64,000 bases of DNA, taken from contig JAGXKT010000004.1 of NCBI GenBank assembly GCA_018335035.1, positions 36,474 through 100,473 on the forward strand. The letters are read 5' to 3'. The notes under the pieces were generated by a model, which saw only the letters and a list, made by a program, of their open reading frames with translations, was not told the origin of the DNA and searched no databases. Position 1 is the stretch's first letter. The number at the start of each line of letters is the position of its first letter. The DNA comes from Phycisphaerae bacterium (GTDB taxonomy: Bacteria > Planctomycetota > Phycisphaerae > SM23-33). Shown here in pieces: positions 8,918-16,696 of the stretch. The position numbers were made by a program, and so were the translations under genes.

Positions 8918-9577
8918 ATGCCGCGCGAGTCCAAGGTCGACAAAAAGAAGCGTACCGCCAAGATTATCCGAAAGCTGAAGCGCAAGTATCCCGACGCGCG
9001 GACGGCGTTAAACTACTCCAATCCGCTGGAGTTGCTGGTGGCGACGATCCTGTCGGCCCAGTGCACGGACAAGAAGGTCAACGAGGTGACGCCCGACTTG
9101 TTCGCGAGGTACGGCACGGCCGAGGAGTACGCCAACGCCGACGCCGAGGAACTAGAACGCGCGATTCGCGCGACGGGTTTCTACCGGAACAAGACGAAGA
9201 GCATCCGCAAGGCCTGCGCGCAGCTCGTCGAGCAACACGACGGGAAGGTGCCCCAAAGCATGGATGAGTTGGTGGCGCTGCCCGGCGTGGCGCGCAAGAC
9301 GGCCGCGGTGGTGCTGGGCAACGCGTTCGGGATCAACGCGGGCATCCCCGTCGATACGCACGTTCGTCGTCTGGCGATGCGAATGAAGCTGACGCATCGC
9401 AAGAAGTCCCAGACGGACAAAATCGAGCAGGATCTCATGGCGCTGGTTGCGCAAAGGGACTGGACCACGTTCGCGCACCTGCTGACGTGGCACGGGCGGC
9501 GGACGTGCACGGCGCGCAAGCCGGATTGCGACGACTGCGTCGTCAACGACCTGTGCCCCTCGGCGTTCAAGGTGTAA
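8918..9577 (+). CDS. nth: Endonuclease III (DNA glycosylase/AP lyase)
   Basis: This 219-residue base-excision repair enzyme removes oxidised pyrimidines and cuts at the abasic site. The helix-hairpin-helix segment LPGVARKTAAVVLGNAFG holds the catalytic Lys127, and VDTHVRR holds the catalytic Asp146. The C-terminal iron-sulfur loop is complete: Cys197, Cys204, Cys207 and Cys213 with 6-2-5 spacing. The ATG at 8918 is chosen because AAGGAG sits 6 bases upstream; an in-frame ATG at 8885 lacks this and adds residues not seen in the family. It is probably monocistronic. Confidence 0.97.
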   Translation: MPRESKVDKKKRTAKIIRKLKRKYPDARTALNYSNPLELLVATILSAQCTDKKVNEVTPDLFARYGTAEEYANADAEELERAIRATGFYRNKTKSIRKACAQLVEQHDGKVPQSMDELVALPGVARKTAAVVLGNAFGINAGIPVDTHVRRLAMRMKLTHRKKSQTDKIEQDLMALVAQRDWTTFAHLLTWHGRRTCTARKPDCDDCVVNDLCPSAFKV

Positions 9578-9698
9578 TACCCGCACGGGGCGCCGAGAAG
9601 TTCGCGTCTCGGGCTTGCACTTGAATCGATGCGGCGGTAAGCCAGGCACACCTGCATCCGGTGTTTCAGTGTTTATCCCGCAGAGGAAGGAAGCCGCA

Positions 9699-10454
9699 AT
9701 GAAGCCCATCAGCATTCAGTTGTACAGCGTTCGCGAGCAGACGCAGCATGACTTGCCCGGCGTTCTCAGCCGGATCGCCGAAATCGGCTACAAGGGCGTT
9801 GAACCGGCCGGGCTTCAGGGCCGCTCGCCGAAGGGATTCCGCGCGTTGCTCGATGATCTTGGCCTGGTGGCCTCGTCGACGCACGGGCCGCTGCCGACGG
9901 CGGAGAACGTCAACGAGATCGTCGAGACGGCCCAGGCGCTGGGTTACGACATGGTCATCTCCGGAAAGAGCCCGGACGACTTCCGGACGCGCGACGCCAT
10001 CCTCGCCGCGGCCGAGCAGTTCCAGACTGCCGCCGAGTTGCTCAAGCCGCACGGGGTGCGGATGGGCTACCACAATCACTGGTGGGAGTTCGACGAGATC
10101 GACGGGCGGCTGGGCTACGAGATCTTCCTCGAAGCGGCGCCGGACGTCTTCAGCGAGATGGATACGTACTGGGCGTGCAACTTCGGCGCGGTGGACGTGC
10201 CGGCGATGGTTGCCAAACACGCCGCGCGGCTGCCGATCCTGCACATCAAGGACGGCCCGCTGGTCCGCGACGAGCCGCACACGGCTGTGGGGGCGGGCAA
10301 GATGGACGTCCCGGCCGTGATCGGCGCCGCCGATGCGGACGTGCTCGAGTGGCTGGTCGTGGAGCTCGACGAGTGCGCCGGCGACATGATGGACGCCGTC
10401 GCCGCCAGCTACGCCTATCTGACGGGCCAAGGTTTAGCCGCGGGCAACAAGTAG
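9699..10454 (+). CDS. Sugar phosphate isomerase/epimerase-like TIM-barrel protein
   Basis: A 251-residue protein of the AP endonuclease 2/xylose isomerase-like TIM-barrel superfamily (COG1082). Typical elements are ISIQLYSVREQTQ at the start, MGYHNHWWEF with metal-binding His, FSEMDTYWACNFG, and LPILHIKD near the end. Members isomerise or epimerise sugars and inositols with a divalent metal. The substrate is unknown. The ATG at 9699 has a GAGGAAGGA site upstream. It has no signal peptide, unlike many planctomycete relatives, so it is likely cytoplasmic. The 121-base gap after nth holds only a weak inverted repeat. Confidence 0.85.
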   Translation: MKPISIQLYSVREQTQHDLPGVLSRIAEIGYKGVEPAGLQGRSPKGFRALLDDLGLVASSTHGPLPTAENVNEIVETAQALGYDMVISGKSPDDFRTRDAILAAAEQFQTAAELLKPHGVRMGYHNHWWEFDEIDGRLGYEIFLEAAPDVFSEMDTYWACNFGAVDVPAMVAKHAARLPILHIKDGPLVRDEPHTAVGAGKMDVPAVIGAADADVLEWLVVELDECAGDMMDAVAASYAYLTGQGLAAGNK

Positions 10455-10469
10455 CCGCCGGGGGGCGAT

Positions 10470-10498
10470 TTCTTGCGCAAGGGCTCGCAGCGTACAAT
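10470..10498 (+). promoter_or_regulatory. Weak candidate promoter
   Basis: TACAAT at 10493-10498 matches the -10 consensus at 5/6, but the -35 region (TTCTTG at 10470) is poor. It lies 45 bases before the HAD-like lipoprotein start in an 89-base gap, so it is the best candidate there. Confidence 0.3.
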
Positions 10499-10543
10499 AT
10501 GCATATCGAACGACCGAGGCGTTTGGTATTCGGGAGATGAGCC

Positions 10544-11728
10544 ATGAAACACACGTGCATCGGTACGGCGGCGGCGCTGGCGCTAGCCGCACTGACGGCG
10601 TCCGGCGGCTGCATCAACGTCGACGTGCCCGATCACTTCGACATCAACACGGGCGGCGGCGGAAGCGGCGACGGCGACGAGGACGGCAGCGGTCCGGATC
10701 AATTGCCCGGCGGCGCCACCGGCGGCTGGAAGGACACGGCCTACGCCGTGGGCGGACACATGCTCGGGGCGCAGCGCGGTGTGCTGTTCTATGCCTTTGA
10801 CACGTTGGCGTATCCGGACGAATCCGTGGACGTAGCCGCACGGCTTCAGTCGGCGCGGAACCTGAAGGGCGTCGAGGGGGCCACGCTGGGCTTCTACCTG
10901 GGCGACCGCCGCCTGGCGGCCGCGCGCACGGACGCCGACGGCTACGCGCGGTTCGCCTGGACGCCGCCGGAGGCGGGCGATTACGCGATGAGGGTGCGCA
11001 TCGAGGCCGTGCCGGACGATGCGGACGAATCGCTGACGGAGCTGCCGCCGGCGCCGCTGCTGGTCGCGGCGACGCCGAAACACACGGCCCTGTGCGTGAT
11101 CGACCTGGACCACACGGTGGTCGCCAGCAGCTTCTTTCGCGTGTTGCTGGGCGGGGCGCGCCCCATGCGCGGATCGGTCGATGTGGTCGAACGCCTCGAC
11201 GAGCGCTACCAGATCGTCTACCTGACCCATCGGCCGAACATCCTGACCCGTAAGAGCAAGGTGTGGCTATCCGACAACGGCTTCCCGCCCGCGCCGGTGA
11301 TGGTCAGCGAACTTCGGGACGTGCTCGACAGCGGCAAGTTCAAGACGGGCAAGCTCAAGGCCGTCCGAGCCAGCTACCCGAACGTCCGCGTCGGCGTCGG
11401 CGACAAGCTCTCCGACGCACAGGCCTACGTCGACAACGGCATGGTCGCCGTGCTGATACCGCACTACGACCCTGAGGACGCCGATGAGATGGCCGAGCTG
11501 GCCGAAGACATCCGCGACCTTGACGGGCGGGGGCGGCTGCACGTCGTCAGCGGCTGGAGCGAAGCCGAGCGCGTGCTCTTCGGCGAGGCGGCCTATCCGC
11601 CGGAGCGGTTCGCGCGGTTCCTGCAGGATCGCGCCCGTCGCCGCCGTGCCGAACAGCGCCGTGAAGACGAGGACGATGACGACGACGATGACGACGACGA
11701 TGATGACGACGATGATGACGACGACTGA
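10544..11728 (+). CDS. Secreted HAD/LNS2-like phosphatase lipoprotein with poly-Asp tail
   Basis: A 394-residue predicted lipoprotein: the signal ends at ASGGC (Cys23), followed by a Gly/Asp-rich linker to residue 60. Residues 75-155 look like an Ig-like domain (GVEGATLGFYLGDRRLAAARTDADGYARF). Residues 180-310 carry HAD-type motifs: Asp187-Leu-Asp189 in CVIDLDHTVVASS, Thr228 in VYLTHRPN, and GDKLSD at 286-291. This layout resembles App1/LNS2 phosphatidate phosphatase-like proteins. The C terminus is Arg/Glu-rich and ends in 18 consecutive Asp residues. The start has a GGGAG site 8 bases upstream. It converges with the next gene across 7 bases. Substrate and purpose of the acidic tail are unknown. 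Confidence 0.8.
   Translation: MKHTCIGTAAALALAALTASGGCINVDVPDHFDINTGGGGSGDGDEDGSGPDQLPGGATGGWKDTAYAVGGHMLGAQRGVLFYAFDTLAYPDESVDVAARLQSARNLKGVEGATLGFYLGDRRLAAARTDADGYARFAWTPPEAGDYAMRVRIEAVPDDADESLTELPPAPLLVAATPKHTALCVIDLDHTVVASSFFRVLLGGARPMRGSVDVVERLDERYQIVYLTHRPNILTRKSKVWLSDNGFPPAPVMVSELRDVLDSGKFKTGKLKAVRASYPNVRVGVGDKLSDAQAYVDNGMVAVLIPHYDPEDADEMAELAEDIRDLDGRGRLHVVSGWSEAERVLFGEAAYPPERFARFLQDRARRRRAEQRREDEDDDDDDDDDDDDDDDDDD
11672..11725 (+). repeat. GAC/GAT trinucleotide tract coding 18 Asp
   Basis: Eighteen consecutive Asp codons, mixed GAC and GAT, run directly into the TGA stop of the HAD-like lipoprotein gene. The codon mix means it is not a perfect DNA repeat, which suggests the protein tract is what is conserved. 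Unit changes would keep the frame. Confidence 0.9.
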
Positions 11729-11735
11729 TATGGGT

Positions 11736-12413
11736 CTACAGTAGCGGCTTTTGCCGCTTGAGTCTTTCGATCAGTTCATTGCGGTTTTTTAGGGGCGTCG
11801 GGTCCGTGAGGCGCTGAAGCATCGACCATGTGGGGCTGGGATGCTCCCCCGAGGTGCGGGGCGTATGGTATCGCTCGGCTGCTCGGCTCAGTCGCTTGGC
11901 CGCGTCGGCAACGGCCTGTCGGTCCGGTCCGCGGAGATGCGCGGTGGTCAGGGCCTCGGTGAACGCGCGCATTTGGTACTGCCCGGACGGATGGGCCAGC
12001 AGTTCGTGGTTGTCGTCGATGAACGCGAGCAGCCCGTCCCAATCACCCCGCTCGGCATAGAGGCGCGTCACGGCGCGCATGGCCCTGAGGCGGTCGATCT
12101 CGAAGACGCCGACACCGTGGGCCCGCCTTGCATCGCCGGGAACATCCGGCGGATGGCGCAGTTCCCAGGCCCGGTTGGCTGCCTCGCTGTCGAGGTACAG
12201 TACGGCCTCGTAACCGGCGATAAACCGCTGCAGTTCCTTGTCGTCGAGCGGGCCGCGGTCGCGGCGATACTGCATCTCGACGTCGTTGAGTTGTTCCAGG
12301 TAGGCCGTGGACTGACCGTACTGATAGAATCGTAACGGCGGACAACCGGAGCATGTTGCTGCGACGATCGTGGCGATCAGAGCGACGCTTGCACGCTCAC
12401 CAGGGCTGGGCAT
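11736..12413 (-). CDS. Lipoprotein of unknown function
   Basis: I do not recognise this 225-residue protein. The N terminus is a lipoprotein signal ending at TCSGC (Cys24). The mature part is mainly helical and rich in Arg, Glu and Ala (for example RLYAERGDWDGLLAFIDDNHELLAHPSGQYQMRAFTEAL), which could be TPR-like helical pairs. The ATG at 12413 is preferred over an upstream in-frame ATG at 12479 because AGGAG lies just before it and the signal peptide then starts normally. It follows the RDD protein gene by 72 bases on the same strand and may be the last member of that cluster. Confidence 0.75.
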   Translation of the reverse strand: MPSPGERASVALIATIVAATCSGCPPLRFYQYGQSTAYLEQLNDVEMQYRRDRGPLDDKELQRFIAGYEAVLYLDSEAANRAWELRHPPDVPGDARRAHGVGVFEIDRLRAMRAVTRLYAERGDWDGLLAFIDDNHELLAHPSGQYQMRAFTEALTTAHLRGPDRQAVADAAKRLSRAAERYHTPRTSGEHPSPTWSMLQRLTDPTPLKNRNELIERLKRQKPLL

Positions 12414-12485
12414 CGGTAAATTCTCCTTGCGTGTTCGAAGACCTCTACCCGTTTGCGGCGCTGTTGCGCAGAAAAACATCGGCGG

Positions 12486-14273
12486 TCAATCGTCGCGCGT
12501 ATCGTCAGTTCGTCCGTGCGGTCCGTAGAGGCCGCTCTGCGGGTCGTCGCCTGCGGTCGTGTCGAAACCGCCTTTGCCGTTGGTGCCGCCTTGTTCCGAG
12601 CCGTCGGTCTGGTCCTCGTCCTCTGCCGGCCCGAGGTAGTCGGCGTCGATGACGGCCGTGCGGGCGAGCATGTCACCCAGGCGCTGGCGCCAGCGGGTCA
12701 ACACGGGCACCAGCAGCAGTAACGGCAGGGCGAAGGGCACGGACAGCTCGACGATTTTGAGCAGGTTGCGAAGCATCGCTTCACGCAGGTTGGGACGCCC
12801 GCCTCGGTCGTTGACCACGGCCAAGTGCATCAATCGCTTGCCGACCGTCTGCCCGAGGCGCATTTCCATCGTCGTGCAGTAGCCCACGTACATCACCAGC
12901 CAGGCGATACTGAAGTAGGCCGCCTCCGGCGTGGCCATGATCCTCTGGAGCGTCTTCATCAGTTCTTCGGTGTTACCCCACGGTTCGGTCGGCATCGGCG
13001 GGCGGAACACCGCAAACCCCAGAACCTGCCATGGCAGCAGATCGATCAACCCCGCGAGCAGCCGCTTGGCAAGGTGTCCCGGTCGGCGTCTGGGCAGCGT
13101 GAAGAACCCGCGCGGTCCCTTGGGACGCAGCAGGAACATGGGGATCAGGATCGCCACCAGCACCGCCCACAGGAAATACTCGAAGATCCGTGCGCCGCTG
13201 GTATCGGGCGGAGCCGTCGAGAGAATGCCGATATCGTCGCGCTGCGTCAGCCGCCCGGACAGGTCGCACGTCGCCAGGCGGACCCCATCCTGCTCGTGCC
13301 AGACGAAGGCGATCAGGTCGTCGCCCATCCGCGCCACCTGCGGCGCCGTTCCGGACGGCGGGTAGAACGGCTCGTCGTCGCGACGGAGCGGCGCGACGCG
13401 CCAGGAGCCCGTTGCCTGCGACGATTGCGGCGGCAGGTACGTCCCCACGTGCAGCGTGCGGGCGTCCGCGTCGGCGACCACGGCGACGAGCTGGGATTTG
13501 ATGCGCAGCAGAGCGAGCAGTTTTCCGTCAAGCAGGAGGTCGGCCAGGGCGCCGGACGATTCGACGCGCGACCAGGTGTCGCTTCCGGGTTCGTGCGTCA
13601 TCAGCGCCTGCCGGCCCGGGAGGTAGACGTACAGCAGGCCGCCGGCTTCCGTCGCTCGTACGGCCTGTAGGTGGTTGCCCGTGAGCGTCTGCGGCACGTC
13701 GCCGAGGTGCACCCAGCCGTCGGACGTGAGCTGGAACAGCCCGAGCGTGAAGCGCGATTCTGCGGGGGAGGTCGCCGCGTGCGTCGCCGGCGCGGAAGCC
13801 GTCGTCGGGCGGGTCGCAGCCGCCGGCCGGGTGGCGGCTTCCGCCGCGTCGCGCGGCACCAGCGCCAAGGTGCTGGCACGCTTCTCGGCGCGCGCGACGT
13901 TGTGTGCTTCGATCAGGATGACGCGCTTCGGATCGTCCGGCCAGAGCGCGTGGTTCGGCGTTGCAAGCGGCACGACGTTCCGGTCGAGCCCGACGGCCCA
14001 GAAGGCCCCATCGGGAAACAGCATGTGCAGTTGGGGCCCGACGGCGGCGACGGCTGTCGGGGCGCCGGGGCGCTGTCGCGTGAACCACTGCCACGTGCCG
14101 CCCGTGGGCAGGCCCGCCACGCCGAAATGATCCTCTTCGGCGCGGATGAGCCACAGGGCTTTGTCATTTCCCGCCAGCAGGTCGCGCGGCCCCCCGGACG
14201 CAGCGGACGGCGCAACGGCGCAGCAGGCGATCAAACACGCGAGCAGGACGGGCGGCAGTGCTGTCGGCCTCAT
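12486..14273 (-). CDS. Secreted-domain RDD-family membrane protein
   Basis: A 595-residue protein with a signal peptide (PSAASG cleavage region), then about 350 periplasmic residues with repeated short beta segments (such as WQWFTRQRPGAPTAVAAVGPQLHMLFPDGAFW), suggesting a propeller-like fold. An Ala/Thr/Pro linker lies at about 155-180. One membrane segment follows (FEYFLWAVLVAILIPMFLL), then a C-terminal RDD domain with RRRPGHLAKRLLAGLIDLLPWQVLG and the family signature MRLGQTVGKRLMHLAVVN. An Asp/Gly-rich tail ends the protein. The ATG at 14273 overlaps the upstream gene stop as ATGA. RDD proteins are often linked to transport, but the role here is unknown. Confidence 0.85.
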   Translation of the reverse strand: MRPTALPPVLLACLIACCAVAPSAASGGPRDLLAGNDKALWLIRAEEDHFGVAGLPTGGTWQWFTRQRPGAPTAVAAVGPQLHMLFPDGAFWAVGLDRNVVPLATPNHALWPDDPKRVILIEAHNVARAEKRASTLALVPRDAAEAATRPAAATRPTTASAPATHAATSPAESRFTLGLFQLTSDGWVHLGDVPQTLTGNHLQAVRATEAGGLLYVYLPGRQALMTHEPGSDTWSRVESSGALADLLLDGKLLALLRIKSQLVAVVADADARTLHVGTYLPPQSSQATGSWRVAPLRRDDEPFYPPSGTAPQVARMGDDLIAFVWHEQDGVRLATCDLSGRLTQRDDIGILSTAPPDTSGARIFEYFLWAVLVAILIPMFLLRPKGPRGFFTLPRRRPGHLAKRLLAGLIDLLPWQVLGFAVFRPPMPTEPWGNTEELMKTLQRIMATPEAAYFSIAWLVMYVGYCTTMEMRLGQTVGKRLMHLAVVNDRGGRPNLREAMLRNLLKIVELSVPFALPLLLLVPVLTRWRQRLGDMLARTAVIDADYLGPAEDEDQTDGSEQGGTNGKGGFDTTAGDDPQSGLYGPHGRTDDTRDD

Positions 14274-15343
14274 GGGGTCTCTCCGCGCGGCGGGGCGCTT
14301 TCCACGCCGCGGTCCACCTGAATGACGCGCGCCGTTGGCGGGTCGAAGCGGCAGGCGGCGCGGTCCCACTTGTCGGACGTGGTCATGTTACTGAGCCGCA
14401 GGTGCACGCGACGGACCTCCGCCCCGTCAGGAGTCGGCTCGCCCGCGTGGCCGACGCGCTCGAGGACGATGTCGGTCGGCATGACGGGGCGGCGTTCGTC
14501 CGGCTCATTGGCGGCGGGCGTCTGGGATGCTGATTCGTCGGGCGCCTCGGCGCCCATCAGCCACGCGTCCGGGTCGAGCGCGCCGTCGGTGTTGCCGGCG
14601 TCGGAGGGCCCGGCGATGGGGCGGTATCGGCTCAGCCGGGCGGTCAGAACGCATCGCCCGTCCGGCGACAGCAGATCCACGCGGAACGGTCGGCGGGGTT
14701 GCTCGTCCGCCCAGCGGAAGTAGACCTTGCGGCGGAAGTCGATCCGCCCGCTGACCGGCCGGCGGTCCACGTAGGTCAGCACGTACGCGCACGGATCGCT
14801 TTGCAGCGTCATCGCCACGGCCGGCAGGGCCGTCAGGTCATCCGGGACGGCGCAGATGCCCAGCACGGCCAGCAGTTGGTTCGGATCGATCGGCAGGGCT
14901 TCGATGCCCGGCGCGCCGGCGTACTCGTGACGGCCCCAGAAGGCGCCGGCATTGTCGCCGAGTTGATACCAGCAGTAGTAGATGCCCTGGGCGGTGCTGG
15001 ACCCGATACGGAACAGCTCCACCCCTGCCAACTCGCGTCCGCTGAGCACGAAGTCGTGCGGGCCCAGCGGATCGGCGCCCTTGCCCAGCAGCAGCAGTCC
15101 GTTCGGCGTTGCCAGGGGGCTCGCCGAGCCCCAGCCGAACGTACGCCCCTTACGGTCGGCGAGCGTGACGCGCATTCGCACGCGGGCCCAGAGGCGTGGC
15201 ACGGCCGCGGCATTGGCGTTGTGCTCGGCGACGAGCTGCTCGACGCCCACGGCCGTGCCGGGGCATCGGGGGCAGCCGGCCAGTGCCGTCGCCAGCGCTG
15301 CCAGCAGCAGGCCCGACGCAATGGTTTCCTGTGGGCGGCTCAC
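14270..15343 (-). CDS. Lipoprotein of unknown function
   Basis: A 357-residue lipoprotein with a textbook lipobox ALAGC (Cys24). The mature region is beta-rich (VRMRVTLADRKGRTFGWGSASPLATPNGLLLLGKGADPLGPHDFVLSGRELAG and later strands) and is reminiscent of outer-membrane lipoprotein carrier folds, though this is a weak impression. The GTG start at 15343 overlaps the stop of the upstream gene as GTGA and yields the clean signal peptide. The stop overlaps the RDD gene start as ATGA, so three genes are coupled. Function not recognised; localisation to the envelope is well supported. Confidence 0.8.
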   Translation of the reverse strand: MSRPQETIASGLLLAALATALAGCPRCPGTAVGVEQLVAEHNANAAAVPRLWARVRMRVTLADRKGRTFGWGSASPLATPNGLLLLGKGADPLGPHDFVLSGRELAGVELFRIGSSTAQGIYYCWYQLGDNAGAFWGRHEYAGAPGIEALPIDPNQLLAVLGICAVPDDLTALPAVAMTLQSDPCAYVLTYVDRRPVSGRIDFRRKVYFRWADEQPRRPFRVDLLSPDGRCVLTARLSRYRPIAGPSDAGNTDGALDPDAWLMGAEAPDESASQTPAANEPDERRPVMPTDIVLERVGHAGEPTPDGAEVRRVHLRLSNMTTSDKWDRAACRFDPPTARVIQVDRGVESAPPRGETP

Positions 15344-15840
15344 AGGTCTGTCTCCATGATTTGCCCGAGTTGCTCGCTGACCTCGGCGATCTTCTGTTCG
15401 TCCATGTTCGGGTCGGTCACTTCGCATGTCGACTCGTCGCCTCGAAAGTGCATCCGCCAGACATCGCGTCCGGTCTCGTCGGTCCGTCGGCCGTCGTAGA
15501 CCAGGCGCTTCTTGCGCATCAGGACCAGCGCGAGCACGAAGCGGAAATTCACCTTCGCCGGGTCTTCCGCGTCGGCCAACCGCTCGAAGAAACTCACCAG
15601 CACGTCGTCATCGACGAAGACCTTGCGCTTGTCCTGCGGCTGGGGCACGCGGCTGCGCCACGCGGCCAGCGCGTCGCCGGTCGCTTCGCCCGGCGGACGG
15701 CAACTCGTGCAGTAGTCGCGCCGTTCCAGGTCGTCGCCGGCTTCGATGACGGTGGCCAAGTACGCCTCGCCGGCGGCCAGCTCGCGCTCGCAGGCGGCGC
15801 ATCGACCCGTCGCCTTCGAGATGTTGTATTCCTTGCCCAT
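15340..15840 (-). CDS. Small zinc-ribbon-like conserved protein
   Basis: A 166-residue cytoplasmic protein with two Cys pairs: CAAC near residue 14 and CTSC near residue 44, spaced as in a zinc ribbon (GRCAACERELAAGEAYLATVIEAGDDLERRDYC). The rest is helical with a segment VFVDDDVLVSFFERLADAEDPAKVNFRFVLALVLMRKK and a C-terminal MDEQKIAEVSEQLGQIM helix. It opens a four-gene cluster and overlaps the following lipoprotein gene by GTGA. I recognise the general form as common in planctomycetes but know no function. No strong promoter was found in the 190-base gap upstream. Confidence 0.8.
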   Translation of the reverse strand: MGKEYNISKATGRCAACERELAAGEAYLATVIEAGDDLERRDYCTSCRPPGEATGDALAAWRSRVPQPQDKRKVFVDDDVLVSFFERLADAEDPAKVNFRFVLALVLMRKKRLVYDGRRTDETGRDVWRMHFRGDESTCEVTDPNMDEQKIAEVSEQLGQIMETDL

Positions 15841-16030
15841 GCGTCGGCTTCATCCATAGAGCCGGGTGGGGTCATGCGCCCCGTCGGCTCTTGTCCACAG
15901 GTCACACAGAGTGCGCGGAAAGCGAAGATACTACAACGCGATTCGCTTGGCCTGCCCGTTGCTTCGGCGGCGTGCTCTTATCATCTGTGCACTCTCTGGG
16001 CGGTTCTGCTTCTGTCACGACAAGGACCCT

Positions 16031-16666
16031 CTACGCCTGCGGCGCCAGCCAGTCTTCGGCCGCCCGCTCGAGGTCATCCCGGAGCGCCTCAGCCGCGGCG
16101 AGGTCGTCCGCGGAGGCCTTGCGGATGTCCTCGGCCGCGGCGCCGTCCGAGACGTTCGGCAGATTGACGCGCACGTTGTAGTCGCACAGGCGGCACGCCG
16201 CGGCGGCCAGCGCCCCAGCCGACAGCAGGTCCGTGATCAGGTACTTGTTGCTCGTCGGCGCGAAGGCCGCCAGGTCGCGCAGCAGCGCCAACGACAACTT
16301 GGCGACCTCGCGCGGCACGTCGATCGCTGCGGCCGTCGCCAGCGCCACGGCGCGGTCCTTGTCCGCCCCGTCCTCCTGCCGCGTCGCTTCGCGATAGAGC
16401 CGATACGCCGTCGCGTCGTCGCTGACCAGTTGCTCGAACATCGCGCGGGCGCGGTCCAGTCGCGCCGCGAGCGTGTCGTGGGCATCGGCGTGTTCGGCGT
16501 ATTTCCGCTTGCCACGCGTGAAATTCAGCGACATCTGCCCCAGCGCCGTCGCCAGCGCGCCGACCACGCCGGCGACGCTGCCGCCGCCCGGCGTGGCGCT
16601 GCGCTCGGCTGTCGCGGCCAGAAAATCGCTGACGGACAGCTCCAGCAGGTTCTCGCATCGGCTCAT
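16031..16666 (-). CDS. Cyclodeaminase/cyclohydrolase family protein
   Basis: A 211-residue protein matching the formiminotransferase-cyclodeaminase C-terminal family (FTCD_C). The opening helix pair with SATPGGGSVAGVVGALATALGQMSLNFTRGKRKYA is characteristic. Stand-alone members either release ammonia from formimino-THF or act as methenyl-THF cyclohydrolase (FchA-like), so it feeds or drains the one-carbon folate pool. Start ATG at 16666 has AAGGA upstream. It lies 30 bases downstream of the M16 peptidase gene, probably in the same transcript. The window also encodes the glycine cleavage system, which supplies methylene-THF. Confidence 0.88.
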   Translation of the reverse strand: MSRCENLLELSVSDFLAATAERSATPGGGSVAGVVGALATALGQMSLNFTRGKRKYAEHADAHDTLAARLDRARAMFEQLVSDDATAYRLYREATRQEDGADKDRAVALATAAAIDVPREVAKLSLALLRDLAAFAPTSNKYLITDLLSAGALAAAACRLCDYNVRVNLPNVSDGAAAEDIRKASADDLAAAEALRDDLERAAEDWLAPQA

Positions 16667-16696
16667 GGTGTTGTCCTTGGAAAGGCAATCTGCGGC

